The translations under genes were made by a program, and so were the position numbers. A DNA stretch of 64,000 bases. Source: Zizania palustris. Its lineage: Eukaryota > Streptophyta > Magnoliopsida > Poales > Poaceae. The notes under the pieces are model-generated. The model did no database searches and was not told the origin of the DNA. It saw only the letters and a program-made list of their open reading frames with translations. This document shows positions 9,592 to 19,294 of the stretch, in pieces (positions within the stretch are counted from its first letter, which is position 1; each line of letters begins with the position of its first letter). The stretch spans positions 7,136,342 through 7,200,341 of the forward strand of contig JAAALK010000289.1 of the NCBI GenBank assembly GCA_019279435.1, given 5' to 3'.

Positions 9592-10367
9592 ATGTCAGAT
9601 AGAAGCAATCTTGATTGGCTAAAGTCTCGTGTAGAGCAATATCGGTCCTCTAGAGACGGTATTGCTGAAGCCATTGATGATTTTAGAGAAGTAGATAAGT
9701 TAGGTCAAGGTTTTGCATCGGTCGTCCCATTAGAAGTAGAGATAGGAGATGGTAGTGTACTAAGGCTGACTTTTGTAAATCAGGACTTACAAGCCAATGA
9801 TAAGGCTGAAGTAATAGAGTTGCTTCGGTTGTATATTGATTGATTCGCATGGGAGTATAGTGAGATGCCCGGACTTAGCCGCGAGCTCGTGGAGCTTCGG
9901 CTGCCTATCAAACCCGGGTTTAGGCCTCATAAACAGCCTCCTCATCACTTTAATTTGTTCGTGTATGACCGAGTTAAATAACAAATAGAACGATTACTGA
10001 AGGCTGAGTTTATTAGGCCATGTAGGTATGTTGAATGGGTTGCTAACATTGTGCCTGTTGAAAAGAAGGGGAGTGGCAAGATTCGTGTGTGTATTGATGT
10101 CAGGAACTTGAACAAGACAACTCCGAAGGACGAGTATCCCATGTTGATAGCCGACATGTTGATCAATGATGCTTCTGGACACAAGGTACTAAGTTTTCTT
10201 GATGGTAATACTGGTTACAATCAAATTTTCATGGCAAAAGAGGATGTCTATAAAACGGCCTTTAGATTTCCTAATTTTGTTGGCTTGTTTGAGTTGGTAG
10301 TTATGACTTTTGGTTTGAAGAATGCTGGTGCTACATATCAACGTGCTATGAATTTGATCTTTCATGA
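9592..10367 (+). pseudogene. Reverse transcriptase fragment (element F), cut by element B
   Basis: The frame covers the linker before RT (9592-9843, ending at a TGA), then FNLFVYDRVK-stop, LLKAEFIRPCRYVEWVANIV, the fingers/palm (RVCIDVRNLN, SFLDGNTGYNQI) and FGLKNAGATYQRAMNL. It then reaches FHD at 10367 and enters the LTR of element B, so the catalytic YxDD is absent. The apparent continuation of the open frame to 10416 lies inside the LTR and is not RT. Confidence 0.8.
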
Positions 10368-10862
10368 TGTTGGGGGAAAATATCTCATCTTCGGGGTTAT
10401 TGCCGAAACAGCATAAAGGCAGATAGCAGATTCGAAGGTTCCCAGACGTTCATCTTCGAAGATACCCGAAGTCAAGTTCGAAGTACGAAGATAGGCATTG
10501 GTTCGGAGTACATCTTCGAACTAAGGCTTTTCAAGATCTTTTCTGCCAGCTAAGATGGAAGACTTATCTTCTTTCTCATTAGATTAGTCTTTTACCATTT
10601 TAGCCCTATTAAGGGAGCCGAATAGTTTCCACTATGTCGGTTGTAATAGAGGGGTAAATAGGTCTTTTCCTTAATATTTGGGCCTATAAATACCCCCCAT
10701 TTCACCCTGTAATAGGGACCGAATACAAGTTATTCAATACACACATTCGAACTATTCTAAGTTATTATCCTTTCGGAGGCTTAGAACAGTTCTCTTCGCA
10801 AACACTTCGTTTGTTAGTTTCTATTCTACAGAAACCTGTTAGCGTAATCTTTTACGCCAACA
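10368..10862 (+). repeat. 5' LTR of element B
   Basis: Begins TGTTGGGGG and ends TACGCCAACA, with TGTTG/CAACA as terminal inverted bases; 495 bp. The left end is fixed by the break in RT of element F, and the right end by the primer-binding site two bases further on. It contains a TATA box and is rich in ttcgaag-type motifs. Confidence 0.85.
10684..10692 (+). promoter_or_regulatory. LTR TATA box (element B)
   Basis: CTATAAATA within the LTR, about 180 bases before its end. It is a suitable position for the promoter of the genomic RNA. Confidence 0.6.
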
Positions 10863-10864
10863 GT

Positions 10865-10882
10865 TGGCGCCGTCCATGGGGA
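10865..10882 (+). other. tRNA primer-binding site (element B)
   Basis: TGGCGCCGTCCATGGGGA lies two bases after the LTR. It would pair with a tRNA whose 3' end reads GGCGCCA. Tat-lineage elements use such a non-methionine primer, but I cannot say which tRNA from this sequence alone. Confidence 0.7.
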
Positions 10883-10922
10883 ACCTAGTTCGAAAACTTC
10901 GTTCTCTACCAACTCTTACATC

Positions 10923-13298
10923 ATGCCTCCTAAGCGGAGCGCACCTCGCAATCCCACTTGGAGGTCTTCTCGGATCTCCGGAGAGATACCCTTTGACACG
11001 GTTGAAGTCGGAGGGTCTTCGGCATTCCCTCCGCAAACTCCAGAAGGGGCTTCTATCCCTCGAACATACGAAGCTTCTCCGCCAACCCCTTCCATACTTC
11101 GACCACCCGGAGTCCCTCCTCCACCTTCCATCCCAATTCGAACCGATCCTACTAGTTCTCAAGACCCGGAAGATCCTTCCGGAGGAAATGAAGATAATCT
11201 TGGAGATATGGCCACTCAAATGGCCAACCTTCAAGCTGAAGTGGCAAGGTGGCGACAGGAAGCTGCGAACAGGCTTCGCTCTCAAGCCACCCCAACCATC
11301 CCAGAAGTGCCCGAAGACGATGATCTTGATTATCCCGAAGCCCCGGAGAACGCCTCCTTCGATAATGAATCTCCGCTGCATCCTGAGCTGCAGAAGGTTC
11401 GCTTTGATCCAAAGTTCAAAACTTCGAAGCTCTGTAAGTATGCCGGAGATGAAGATCCCGGAGAGTTCGTTCGTTCTTATGCCCTAGCAATTGAAGCTAG
11501 CGGAGGAGTTCGAGACACCATGGCGAAGTGCTTCCCTTTAGCTCTTCAAGGAGTGGCATTAAGGTGGTTCTGGTCCTTGAAGCCAGGATTAATTAATTCA
11601 TGGTCGCAGCTGAAGAAGAAGTTTATAAGCAACTTTCAAGGCACCTTCGTGCCTCCCATGTCAACAGGAAGCCTTTTCCAGGTGAAACAGCTCCCCGGAG
11701 AAACATTGAGGCAATATTTTAAGCGCTTCGCTCATACGAAGTCGCAAATCCGAGGGTTGTCTGCATCTTCGGTAGTTGATGCAGCTCGGGAAGGCGTCAC
11801 TCATCAAGGCCTTCTAGATAAACTTCATCGAAAAAGCATCTCCTCGGTCTCTCAGTTGATGGCATACTTCGAGGAGTATGCGAGGTCAGAAGAGGGTTGG
11901 CTTCGAAGGACTGCTGCTACTTCGTCCATATTGCAAGAAGTCAAAGTAGAAGTGAAAACTTCGGCACAGCTGCAAGAACCAGTCTTCGAAGTGCAACATG
12001 ATCGGAGAAGAGGGCAAAAGCACCCTCGTTCTAAAGTCATGAATATTGCACCCCCACAGAAGTTTACACAGAGAGTTCCACAGTCTACGGGGAACAAGGC
12101 CAACGGCTGGAGGCCACCAGGGAAAACGGCTGGCAAGGGCCAGACCCTTTTCTGCTGCATCCATGGAGAAAATCGAAGCCATGCAACTGATACTTGCAAG
12201 GCTATACTTACCCTGAGGGGAGAGTACCTAGAGAGAACTTCGGGTCGAGGTACTACCGACCGAGTTCCAGCTGCAACGTGCCCTGAGCCGGTCCAGGCTA
12301 TGGCGCGGATAGAAAACTTTGATGCTGCAAGACACCCTCCGGTGGCCAATGTTATGCCACCTCCGAAGCAAGAGGAAGGGCAAGATAGAGGAAAAAGAGT
12401 AGTTCTCCCTATCTCCGGAGGAGGTACCCTCGGAAGCATGTCCAAGAGACAGCGAAGGGACTACGTCAGAGAAGTAGGCCATATTGGAACTTCGTCATCT
12501 GCAGCTGCAATGCCGGAGTGGTCTCACGTTCCGATATCTTTCTCTGCGGAGGATGCAGCTGGAATTAAGTTCCCGCATGCAGACCCACTGGTTATCACTG
12601 CTGATATTGCGGGTACTGAAGTTCGAAGGGTGTTGATTGATGGAGGTAGTTCGGCAGATATCATCTTTGTTCAAGCCTTCGATCAATTGTGCATTTCCAG
12701 GAAGCATCTCCTTCCAGCGGCTCGTCCTCTGCAAGGCTTCGCAGGACCTCCGCTTGATGCACTTGGCCAAATAGGCCTGGAAGTTACCTTCGGAGAAGGT
12801 TTATTGGCCCGGACTGAGGAAGTAATCTTCGATGTTGTAGATGCCCCGTATGCTTACAACGTCATCTTCGGAAGAGGCATGCTAAACCAGTTCGGAGCTG
12901 TGGCGCATCACAATTATTTGTGCATGAAGATGCCCACACAGGCAGGAGTCCTTACAGTCTTCGGAGATCAAGCCATTGCTCGGAGGGCGGAATATGGTCA
13001 TGGTCCCCCTCTTGATCCAAGACAAGTAAACACCGTACAAGATAATGAAAAAAAATTTCAGCCTCCTCCGAAGCTTCGAAGAAGTCCTTTCCGAGACCAA
13101 GTCCCGAAGGAGAGATTGCAACGAAGGTCATTGTTAAAGATGGTAAAGAGTATACATTTCAATTTGGTAAAGATTTACCTCCTGAAGTTGCAACCTCCTT
13201 GGAAAAGGTGGTGGAAGAAAATTTGGATGTCTTCGCTTGGTCTGACGAAGATATCACCGGAGTCGATCGGGATATCATTGAACATAGTTTACTTGTAA
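10923..13298 (+). CDS. Gag-protease polyprotein (element B)
   Basis: Start ATG at 10923 is 40 bases after the primer-binding site. The disordered Pro/Ser-rich N-terminus (to about residue 150) contains an acidic stretch. A Retrotrans_gag-type capsid domain follows at about residues 175-310 (FVRSYALAIEASGG, LRWFWSLKPG, QLKKKFISNF, LRQYFKRFAH). A Cys/His segment near residue 415 (FCCIHGENRSHATDTC) replaces the usual zinc knuckle. The aspartic protease has its active site at Asp573 (VLIDGGSSADIIF). Meaningful homology ends near 13050 (RQVNTVQDNE). The last 80 codons, to 13298, are RT-coding DNA read in the wrong frame. RT continues in the -1 frame, with an A8 run at 13048-13055 exactly where that frame opens. 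Confidence 0.9.
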   Translation: MPPKRSAPRNPTWRSSRISGEIPFDTVEVGGSSAFPPQTPEGASIPRTYEASPPTPSILRPPGVPPPPSIPIRTDPTSSQDPEDPSGGNEDNLGDMATQMANLQAEVARWRQEAANRLRSQATPTIPEVPEDDDLDYPEAPENASFDNESPLHPELQKVRFDPKFKTSKLCKYAGDEDPGEFVRSYALAIEASGGVRDTMAKCFPLALQGVALRWFWSLKPGLINSWSQLKKKFISNFQGTFVPPMSTGSLFQVKQLPGETLRQYFKRFAHTKSQIRGLSASSVVDAAREGVTHQGLLDKLHRKSISSVSQLMAYFEEYARSEEGWLRRTAATSSILQEVKVEVKTSAQLQEPVFEVQHDRRRGQKHPRSKVMNIAPPQKFTQRVPQSTGNKANGWRPPGKTAGKGQTLFCCIHGENRSHATDTCKAILTLRGEYLERTSGRGTTDRVPAATCPEPVQAMARIENFDAARHPPVANVMPPPKQEEGQDRGKRVVLPISGGGTLGSMSKRQRRDYVREVGHIGTSSSAAAMPEWSHVPISFSAEDAAGIKFPHADPLVITADIAGTEVRRVLIDGGSSADIIFVQAFDQLCISRKHLLPAARPLQGFAGPPLDALGQIGLEVTFGEGLLARTEEVIFDVVDAPYAYNVIFGRGMLNQFGAVAHHNYLCMKMPTQAGVLTVFGDQAIARRAEYGHGPPLDPRQVNTVQDNEKKFQPPPKLRRSPFRDQVPKERLQRRSLLKMVKSIHFNLVKIYLLKLQPPWKRWWKKIWMSSLGLTKISPESIGISLNIVYL

Positions 13299-15103
13299 AC
13301 CCGAAGGCCCGGCCTATTCGGCAAGGACTCCGAAAAATGTCCGCAGAAAGAGCTGCTCTAGCGAAGGACGAAGTTGAGAAATTGTTGAAGGCTGGGATTA
13401 TCAGAGAAGTGGCTCACACAGAATGGTTAGCCAACCCAGTCTTCGTCAGGAAGAAGTCTTCCGGGAAGTGGCGCATGTGCATTGATTTCACATCCATGAA
13501 TAAAGCATGCCCACGTGACCCCTACCCCATGCCCCGAATCGATCAATTGGTTGACTCCACCGCAGGTTCGGAGTTACTAAGCTTCCTCGACGCGTATTCT
13601 GGTTATCATCAAATATGGTTGAAGCGCGAATATGAGATCAAGACAAGCTTTGTAACTCCTTCGGGAGTCTTCTGTTATGTAAGAATGCCCTTCGGCTTAA
13701 GAAATGCCGGGGCTACTTTTTCGAGGCTAGTTGCTAAGGCTCTAGGTCATCAACTAGGTCGCAATGTGGAGGCCTATATGGATGATATTGTAATAAAGAG
13801 TGCTTTAAAGCACCAACATAGCCTAGACTTAGCAGAAACATTCAATAGCCTTCGGGCATGTGGGATCCGTCTTAACCCCGAAAAATGTATATTCGGAGCT
13901 AAGGCTGGAAAGCTGTTAGGGTATTTAGTTTCAAGCAGGGGAATTGAAGCTAGCCCTACTCAAATAACTGCGCTGCAGAAGATGGCTCCTCCGAAAAATT
14001 TAAAGCAAGTGCAAAAGCTGACTGGGCGTCTGGCAGCACTTAGCAGGTTTTTATCAAGGTCTGCGGAGAGAAGCTTGCCTATATTTAAAGCATTGAAAGG
14101 GTCCGAAGATTTTGCATGGACACCGGAGTGTCAGAAAAGCTTCGAAGGTATTAAAGAGTATCTCAGTAATCTTGCTACACTCACGGTGCCTACTGCGGAC
14201 GAAACCCTACTCCTTTACCTTGCAGCTACATGTTCTGCTGTCAGCGCAGTCCTTGTCAGAGAAGTGGATATCAATGGGAAGTTGGTCCAAAATCCTGTTT
14301 ATTTTGTATCCGAAGCATTATCAGGAGCGAAGACAAGATACTCCGAACTTGAGAAGTTCGTTTATGCTCTGATAATGGCTTCGAGGAAGCTAAGACATTA
14401 TTTTTTGGCACATAATGTAATTGTACCAACTTCGTATCCTTTAGGAGATATGCTCCGAAGTAAGGATTCCACTGGAAGGATTGGGAAGTGGGCAGTTGAG
14501 CTAGCACCCTTCGGCATATCTTTCTTGGCAAGGACAGCAATCAAATCACAAGTCCTAGCAGACTTTGTAGCAGAATGGACTCCACCTACGAATTTGGTTC
14601 CGGAGAAGTCAAGTGATGGAGTTTGGATTATTTACTCCGATGGGGCTTTCCAAGCATCCGGAGCAGGCATTGGAGCAGTGTTAATTTCGCCTTCAGGGCA
14701 AAGAGCAATGTACTCCGCAAGACTCAACTTTAAGTCTACCAATAATATAGCGGAGTATGAAGGAATTTTATTGGGACTCCGAAAAGCACGTGCTCTAGGG
14801 GCTACAAGAATTAGTATAAAGACAGATTCTCAGATAGTAGCAGGGCACGTAGACAAAAGTTTCCAAGTTCGGCATCCACAGCTTGCAAAGTACTTAGAAG
14901 AAATCCGTAAAATCGAAGCACACTTCAAGGGTATTTCCATTCGGAGTATACCAAGAGCAGAAAATGTGCAAGCGGACATCTTAGTAAAAGCTGCAGCCGG
15001 AGCTGTGGATGTGCCCGAAGAAGCTTTCTATGAGGAGCTCAATATACCTTCGGTGCCACAAATTCCCTCGGCAGAGATTCTTTGCATTCCTAGTGCAGAT
15101 TAG
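13055..15103 (+). CDS. Reverse transcriptase-RNase H (element B pol)
   Basis: The frame opens at the A8 run and reads SEASKK, PSPEGEIATKVIVKDGKEY, then RT: FVRKKSSGKWRMCIDF, SFLDAYSGYHQI, MPFGLRNAGATFSR and the catalytic YMDDIVIKS at about 13777-13800. The connection and RNase H follow (LVREVDINGKLVQNPVYFVS), then a second RNase H-like domain with IYSDGAFQAS and KTDSQIVAGH, whose acidic residues are intact. The frame ends at TAG 15101-15103 where element A has Trp (SAD-stop here, VADW there). That is most simply a TGG to TAG mutation cutting the pol frame before integrase. All visible catalytic residues are present. Confidence 0.9.
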   Translation: MSASSEASKKSFPRPSPEGEIATKVIVKDGKEYTFQFGKDLPPEVATSLEKVVEENLDVFAWSDEDITGVDRDIIEHSLLVNPKARPIRQGLRKMSAERAALAKDEVEKLLKAGIIREVAHTEWLANPVFVRKKSSGKWRMCIDFTSMNKACPRDPYPMPRIDQLVDSTAGSELLSFLDAYSGYHQIWLKREYEIKTSFVTPSGVFCYVRMPFGLRNAGATFSRLVAKALGHQLGRNVEAYMDDIVIKSALKHQHSLDLAETFNSLRACGIRLNPEKCIFGAKAGKLLGYLVSSRGIEASPTQITALQKMAPPKNLKQVQKLTGRLAALSRFLSRSAERSLPIFKALKGSEDFAWTPECQKSFEGIKEYLSNLATLTVPTADETLLLYLAATCSAVSAVLVREVDINGKLVQNPVYFVSEALSGAKTRYSELEKFVYALIMASRKLRHYFLAHNVIVPTSYPLGDMLRSKDSTGRIGKWAVELAPFGISFLARTAIKSQVLADFVAEWTPPTNLVPEKSSDGVWIIYSDGAFQASGAGIGAVLISPSGQRAMYSARLNFKSTNNIAEYEGILLGLRKARALGATRISIKTDSQIVAGHVDKSFQVRHPQLAKYLEEIRKIEAHFKGISIRSIPRAENVQADILVKAAAGAVDVPEEAFYEELNIPSVPQIPSAEILCIPSAD

Positions 15104-16312
15104 AAAAATTCAATCATGGAACTTTTACAGGGAGGAACAAATTTGCCCGAAGAGCCACAGCTGTCAAGATTAAAGCTTAGAGCCAGAAATTATCAAATAA
15201 TCAACGGTAATTTATACAAGGCCGGAGTATGTTCCCCTCTACTCCGATGTATATCTCAAGCCGAAGGCCAAGAAATTCTTCGAGAAATTCATGAAGGCCT
15301 TTGTGGTAGCCATTTAGCCCCTAGAGCTTTGGCAGGAAAAACACTTCGCGAGGGGCTTTATTGGCCTACAATAACAGCTGATGCGGAGAGCTTAGTCCGC
15401 ACTTGTCAAGGATGTCAGTGGATGGGTCGACGGAGTCATCGCCCACCAACAGCTCTTCAAGTCATTGCTCCGGTATGGCCTATGGCCAGATGGGGTATGG
15501 ATTTAATTGGTCCCTTTCCAGTAGCCAAGGGAAATCTAAAGTTCGCAGTGGTAGCTATTGAATATTTTTCTAAGTGGGTGGAAGCAGAACCCTTAACAGC
15601 TATCACTTCGAACAATGTACAAAAATTCTTCTGGAAGAACATCATTTGCCGGTTCGGAGTGCCTAGATACCTCACAGTTGATAATGGAACACAGTTTGAC
15701 GCAGAACCCTTCAGGAAGTTTTGCGAAGATCTAGGCATTCAGTTATGTTTTGCTGCAGTGAGGCATCCTCAGTCTAATGGAGCCGTAGAGCGGGCCAATG
15801 GAAATATTTTATCAGGGCTAAATCGAAGAATAGTAGGATTAGCAAAGGGACTGTGGACCGAAGAGCTTCCGAAGATTTTGTGGTCCATTCGGACTACGCA
15901 AACAAGGTCCACAGGTTTTACTCCGTTCAGACTACTATTCGGAGATGAAGCTATGACTCCAACGGAGCTCAAAGGAGGATCATTTCGCAGCACCGAACCG
16001 GACATTGAAGAAGAACGACAAGCTTCGCTAGATTTATCAGAAGAAACAAGACTTCGAGGTGTAGCAGATTTATCAAAGTATCATCAGCAAACGAAGGCTT
16101 GGTTTGACCCGAAGGTTAAGCTCAATGAACTAAGACCGGGTCATCTTGTTCTACGAAGCATTGTAGCACCAGGGAAGTTAGGGAATAAATGGGAAGGTCC
16201 ATACCTAATTGTCCGTTCAGGACGCCCTGGTTCTTTTAAGTTAGCTAATTTAGAAGGTGAAGAGTTAGCACATACTTGGCATGCGGAGCACCTAAAGCGA
16301 TACTTCGCATAA
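15104..16312 (+). CDS. Integrase (element B pol, downstream of a nonsense codon)
   Basis: In frame with the preceding segment but separated by the TAG at 15101-15103; the first ATG is at 15116. The zinc-binding region reads HEGLCGSHLA and CQGCQWMG. The catalytic core shows all three acidic residues: GMDLIGPF, TVDNGTQFD and AVERANG. The C-terminal domain (LNELRPGHLVLR, GKLGNKWEGPY, HTWHAEHLKRYFA) ends at the native stop 16310-16312. No chromodomain follows, as expected for Tat. It would insert the cDNA into chromosomes; here it could be made only by readthrough. Confidence 0.9.
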   Translation, partial: KNSIMELLQGGTNLPEEPQLSRLKLRARNYQIINGNLYKAGVCSPLLRCISQAEGQEILREIHEGLCGSHLAPRALAGKTLREGLYWPTITADAESLVRTCQGCQWMGRRSHRPPTALQVIAPVWPMARWGMDLIGPFPVAKGNLKFAVVAIEYFSKWVEAEPLTAITSNNVQKFFWKNIICRFGVPRYLTVDNGTQFDAEPFRKFCEDLGIQLCFAAVRHPQSNGAVERANGNILSGLNRRIVGLAKGLWTEELPKILWSIRTTQTRSTGFTPFRLLFGDEAMTPTELKGGSFRSTEPDIEEERQASLDLSEETRLRGVADLSKYHQQTKAWFDPKVKLNELRPGHLVLRSIVAPGKLGNKWEGPYLIVRSGRPGSFKLANLEGEELAHTWHAEHLKRYFA

Positions 16313-17235
16313 GGGCTCCTTGTAATTCGCTTGTAATCATCTTCTAAATTAATAAAGCATATGATCCTGATAGTGCCTTCCCCTCATAGACTTCCAGCTT
16401 CCGAGTGGACGCACTGGAACCACGGGGTCGACCGAGAGGGAAGTGTCATGAAGCTTGGTTGTATTTTCGGACTTCGAACCTGCAAGTTCGAAGCTTCCGA
16501 CGTGGGGGCTGACATAATCCGGAGCCCAAGCCACCGGCTTGTAGGCATCCGTAAAAGAGCCCAAAACCACATCCTACGGAGTCCAAGCCATTGGCTGGTA
16601 GACTTCCGTAAAAAGAGCCGAAGGTGGCCAAAATCTACGGAGTCCAAGCCATTGGCTGGTAGACTTCCGTAAAAAGAGCCGAAGGTGGCCAAAACCTGCG
16701 AAGTCCAAGCCATTGGCTAGTAGACTTCCGCAAAAAGAGCCGAAGGTGGCCAAAATATACGGAGTCCAAGCCATTGGCTGGTAGACATCTGTAAAAAGAG
16801 TCCAAAGAGACCATTGCAAACTCCGAACCATTGGTTCGATAGAGATCGCAAAAAAGAGCCGAAGGTGGCTAAAGCAAAACAGAATTTGAGCCATGAGCTT
16901 CGAATGTCTGTTAACACAGTCCAAAGTGACAAATTATCTAAGATACTAAGGTATGTTGAAAAGTTATCTCAAATGATTTCTTTCAAAAAACAAAGGTACT
17001 AAGTTGCCATTCTTCCGACTACAAATAGTCAAAGACATTTTATAAGATTTTAAAAGATCTTTAAATTACAGAGGGGCTCCGAACCCCCAAAAAATTGTAC
17101 TCCGAAGTTCTTTCTTTGCGCATAACCATCTTTGAATACAGTTCGAAGTTGCTTATACCCAAAGAGGGGCTAATAAATATGGAGACAATTTTAAATCGGT
17201 ATTCATTATTCAAACGAATGTGTTTACAGATTACA
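16313..17235. other. Non-coding spacer between pol and aORF2 (element B)
   Basis: Apart from the 61-bp array at 16514-16875 I see no gene. The short frames on both strands here are translations of the repeats. The stretch 16880-17235 is AT-rich and without recognisable features. Confidence 0.6.
16514..16875. repeat. 61-bp tandem array (element B)
   Basis: About six units with a period of 61 bp; recognisable starts fall at 16575, 16636, 16697 and 16758. Each unit holds 'gtccaagccattggctggta' followed by a gacttccgtaaaaagagccg stretch. The outer units are more diverged. Element A has a single similar unit at the same place (3655-3720), so the array was amplified in the lineage of B. Confidence 0.9.
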
Positions 17236-17688
17236 TTATGAAAAATTGGTATCTATACCAAGAAGGAACCGAAGACCTCTTCGGTCTCTAGAGCTAGGAG
17301 TGGAACGACTAGTTCCAGCGCCGGGAGTTCTAATAACTTTGCGCTTAACTCTCTTGCTCCCCTTCGAAGCTCTAAAATCCTTCTGTTCTTGCTGAAGCTC
17401 GGCCCAAGTTCGAAGCCGTTCGGGGCTTCTTTCCCAGCTTCTAAGATCTTCAGATCTTTTATTTTGAACTTCATCTTCGTCTTCAGACCAAATAGTGTCT
17501 TCAGAAGACGAAGTGTTTAAGTTAACCTCCTTTTCTTCCTCTTTAATTTAAGACAATACATCTTTGATTACTTCGGGCGCAATTACGCCGGAGTCATCTC
17601 AAAGAATTAGAAATCGAGGACGCTTGTAAGTCTTTAGAAGTTCGAAGGTGTTCCATAATGAGCGAAGTTCGTCGTTAATTTCTAACAC
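17236..17688 (-). pseudogene. aORF2 (element B)
   Basis: A 151-codon frame on the minus strand: LRSLWNTFELLKTYKRPRF, DDSGVIAPEV, IKEEEKEV, a serine-acid run, then LRTWAELQQEQKDFRASK, KRKVIRTPG and a C-terminus ending LGIDTNFS-stop (17236-17238). It aligns with aORF2 of elements A and C. Two in-frame stops interrupt it (TGA before DDSG and TAA before IKEEE). The tail LGxDxNFS is shared with element A, which argues that this is the true end. Its role is unknown. Confidence 0.65.
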
Positions 17689-18612
17689 TTTTCATTGATA
17701 AACAAATTTTCATTGATAAAGGTTCATTGATAAAGGTTCATAAACACGAAGCTTTACATAGTCAAAAATCCTAAATTATTCCTAAACCTGCGGGTTCGGA
17801 GGAGGCTGACTGCTTGAAGCTTGGTTCCGAACTTGCTTCTGACGTTGGCCTTCATCGATCCAAGCCTTGATCGCGGAACGACCTTCGGCTCTCCATGAGG
17901 TTTGAAAGGCTCGCCAGGCAGCAGGCACGCCTTCGGAAGGAGTTAGAAGCCGCTCGTCGTCGAAGGTAATAGAGCCCTCTGCGCTCGGAGTGATTGTTCG
18001 GCCCAAGTCCTCGTAGTAACGAAGTAGTCCGATGGCAGACACTTGTCCGGAGAGTTCTCCGTAACGAATGCCCGCCGTCTTCATTTGCTTCGCTGCTCCT
18101 TGGATCCTTTTTAACCAGCGCAGGAGAGTGACGTTGTCATCTGAAGGAAGTGATCCAGTAGTACCGAAGTACTCCAGAACACCTAGCATCTGTTCTATGA
18201 CCTCCGTAGCTACCTTCTCGGACTTAAGCTTTTCTTCAATTAATGCATCCTTGCTCGAAGTCGTTTCTTCTAAAACTCCGGAAAGCCTAGCATTCTCCGT
18301 AGTTAAAGTATTCTTTTGATTTAGGAGTTGGCTAGCTTCCTCTTGGAGCCTAACAAGCTCGGACCCCGCATTAGCATGCTCCAACCGCACCCTTTCGATT
18401 TCTGCTCGAAGCACGATCCTTTCTGCTTCGAGCTCCTTATTTGCAGCCTCCAAGCCCTGTCTGGCCCTGCGTTCTGTTGAAATCATATTATCCATTTGAG
18501 CTACTCTAGCTTCGGAGAATGATAAGTTGCACTGAAGAGCTTCGTTTTCTTCCCGAAGCTGAGCAATTTCACGTTCGCCCGATAAAGTTGCAGCACGGGC
18601 CAAGACCGCTTA

Positions 18613-18685
18613 CTAAGAAAAGAAAAAATCGAAGTAAGAAATTATCCATGTATAATTCGCTATTTGTTTCGAAAGTGTTCCGTAC
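18613..18685 (-). other. Intron of aORF1 (element B), conserved site
   Basis: Donor CAG|GTACGG at 18686/18685 and acceptor TTTTCTTAG at 18613, 73 bp, phase 0. It falls at the same codon boundary as the introns in elements A and C (ERAAYQ before it, AVLARAA after the mutated codon). Confidence 0.75.
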
Positions 18686-19112
18686 CTGGTAGGCTGCTCG
18701 TTCCATGGCAACGTTTAGCTCCGAACTCTTCGCCTCGCTTAAAATAGCTACCAGCTCTGTCTCCCTGACTTCGCGACTGGCTCGACCCAAAGGTTTTGAG
18801 CAGATTCTGAAGCCCAGTTCTTTGCTCCCAAAAAGGAGTTAAAAGATGGCGAGCATTGCCGAAGCTTCCTGGTCATTCCTGCTCGGCGAAGCTCCGGAGG
18901 GTTCTCCTGAGGTCCTCGGAGCTTCAGTAGATGGCCCCCTCAGTAGATTCGACTTCATCTGTTGATTCAGACGAAGTTGATCCTTGAGCAGGGAGAGGTT
19001 CTATATGTCTTTACCCCTTCCAGGCCCCTGTTGAGCGACCTCCGGGTGAGGCTCAAAGTTGTCGGAAGGCCCTTGAATTGGATCTTCGTGACGTACTCTA
19101 CAGAAGACGGCT

Positions 19113-19179
19113 CTGCAAAAGCAAAGGTATATACACTATAATTTTGCAGAAAAGAATAAGAGAATTATGCGAAGTTTAC
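19113..19179 (-). other. Candidate intron of aORF1 (element B)
   Basis: Donor AAG|GTAAACTT at 19179 and acceptor TTTGCTTTTGCAG at 19113, 67 bp. It lies in a position comparable to the 5847-5929 intron of element A. The phases of the two are not the same by my reading, so homology is uncertain. Confidence 0.5.
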
Positions 19180-19294
19180 CTTCGACATTCTGGGGGCGAT
19201 CGAGCATCGGACTACTTGGAGGATCGAGGTGAGGTCTTCGTCTGAATCCACAGTTAAAACTTCAACTGCCGGAGTATCTCCTTGAGCAGTCCTC

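Larger units (their letters stand above)
7850..10367 (+). mobile_element. Element F: decayed Ty3/Gypsy fragment, interrupted by element B
   Basis: Sense-strand remnants appear in the order gag end, protease and RT, stopping abruptly inside the RT palm at 10367 where the LTR of element B begins. The protease resembles that of element G (KP(I/M)S(R/K)M(L/M)(V/I)DGGA, then VNLMP), so F and G are probably one family. The other half of RT, with RNase H and integrase, should lie beyond element B, but the gap at 19295 intervenes and I do not see it afterwards. The left edge is uncertain. Confidence 0.7.
10368..19294 (+). mobile_element. Element B: well-preserved Tat-lineage Gypsy retrotransposon
   Basis: A 495-bp LTR, a primer-binding site, gag-protease, RT-RNase H, integrase, a 61-bp tandem array, aORF2 and aORF1 (both antisense) follow in order. 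The element runs into the gap at 19295, so the 3' end of the antisense region and the 3' LTR are not visible. It sits within RT of element F; the five bases before the LTR are catga (10363-10367) and would be one half of the target duplication. In about 5.4 kb of sense coding sequence I see only one frame change and one nonsense codon, so it is much younger than A and C. Confidence 0.9.
17782..19294 (-). pseudogene. aORF1 (element B), N-terminus lost in the gap
   Basis: The last exon (18612-17782) gives a long coiled coil (REENEALQCNLSFSEARVAQ onward, repeated Leu/Glu/Lys heptads to about residue 130). A C-terminal domain follows (LEYFG, GIRYGELSGQVSAIGLLRYY, WIDEGQRQKQ) ending PNPQV, like the DPQV of element A. 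The preceding exon reads RETELVAILSEAKSSELNV and ERAAYQ. Introns are at 18613-18685 and 19113-19179. The first codon after the main intron is TAA where the reading of A has CAA (Gln), so one C-to-T change interrupts the gene. Everything upstream of 19294 is in the gap. Confidence 0.7.

Noticed and set aside
10368..10416. Continuation of element F RT to 10416
   Set aside because: Homology to RT stops at 10367; the rest translates the start of the element B LTR.
13120..13298. Last 60 codons of the gag-protease frame of element B as a real C-terminus
   Set aside because: They overlap the RT N-terminal coding sequence in another frame and have no counterpart in elements A or C.
16361..16932. Open frames with repeated motifs on both strands (possible repeat protein)
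   Set aside because: They are translations of the 61-bp tandem array; frames are open on both strands because the unit lacks stops.
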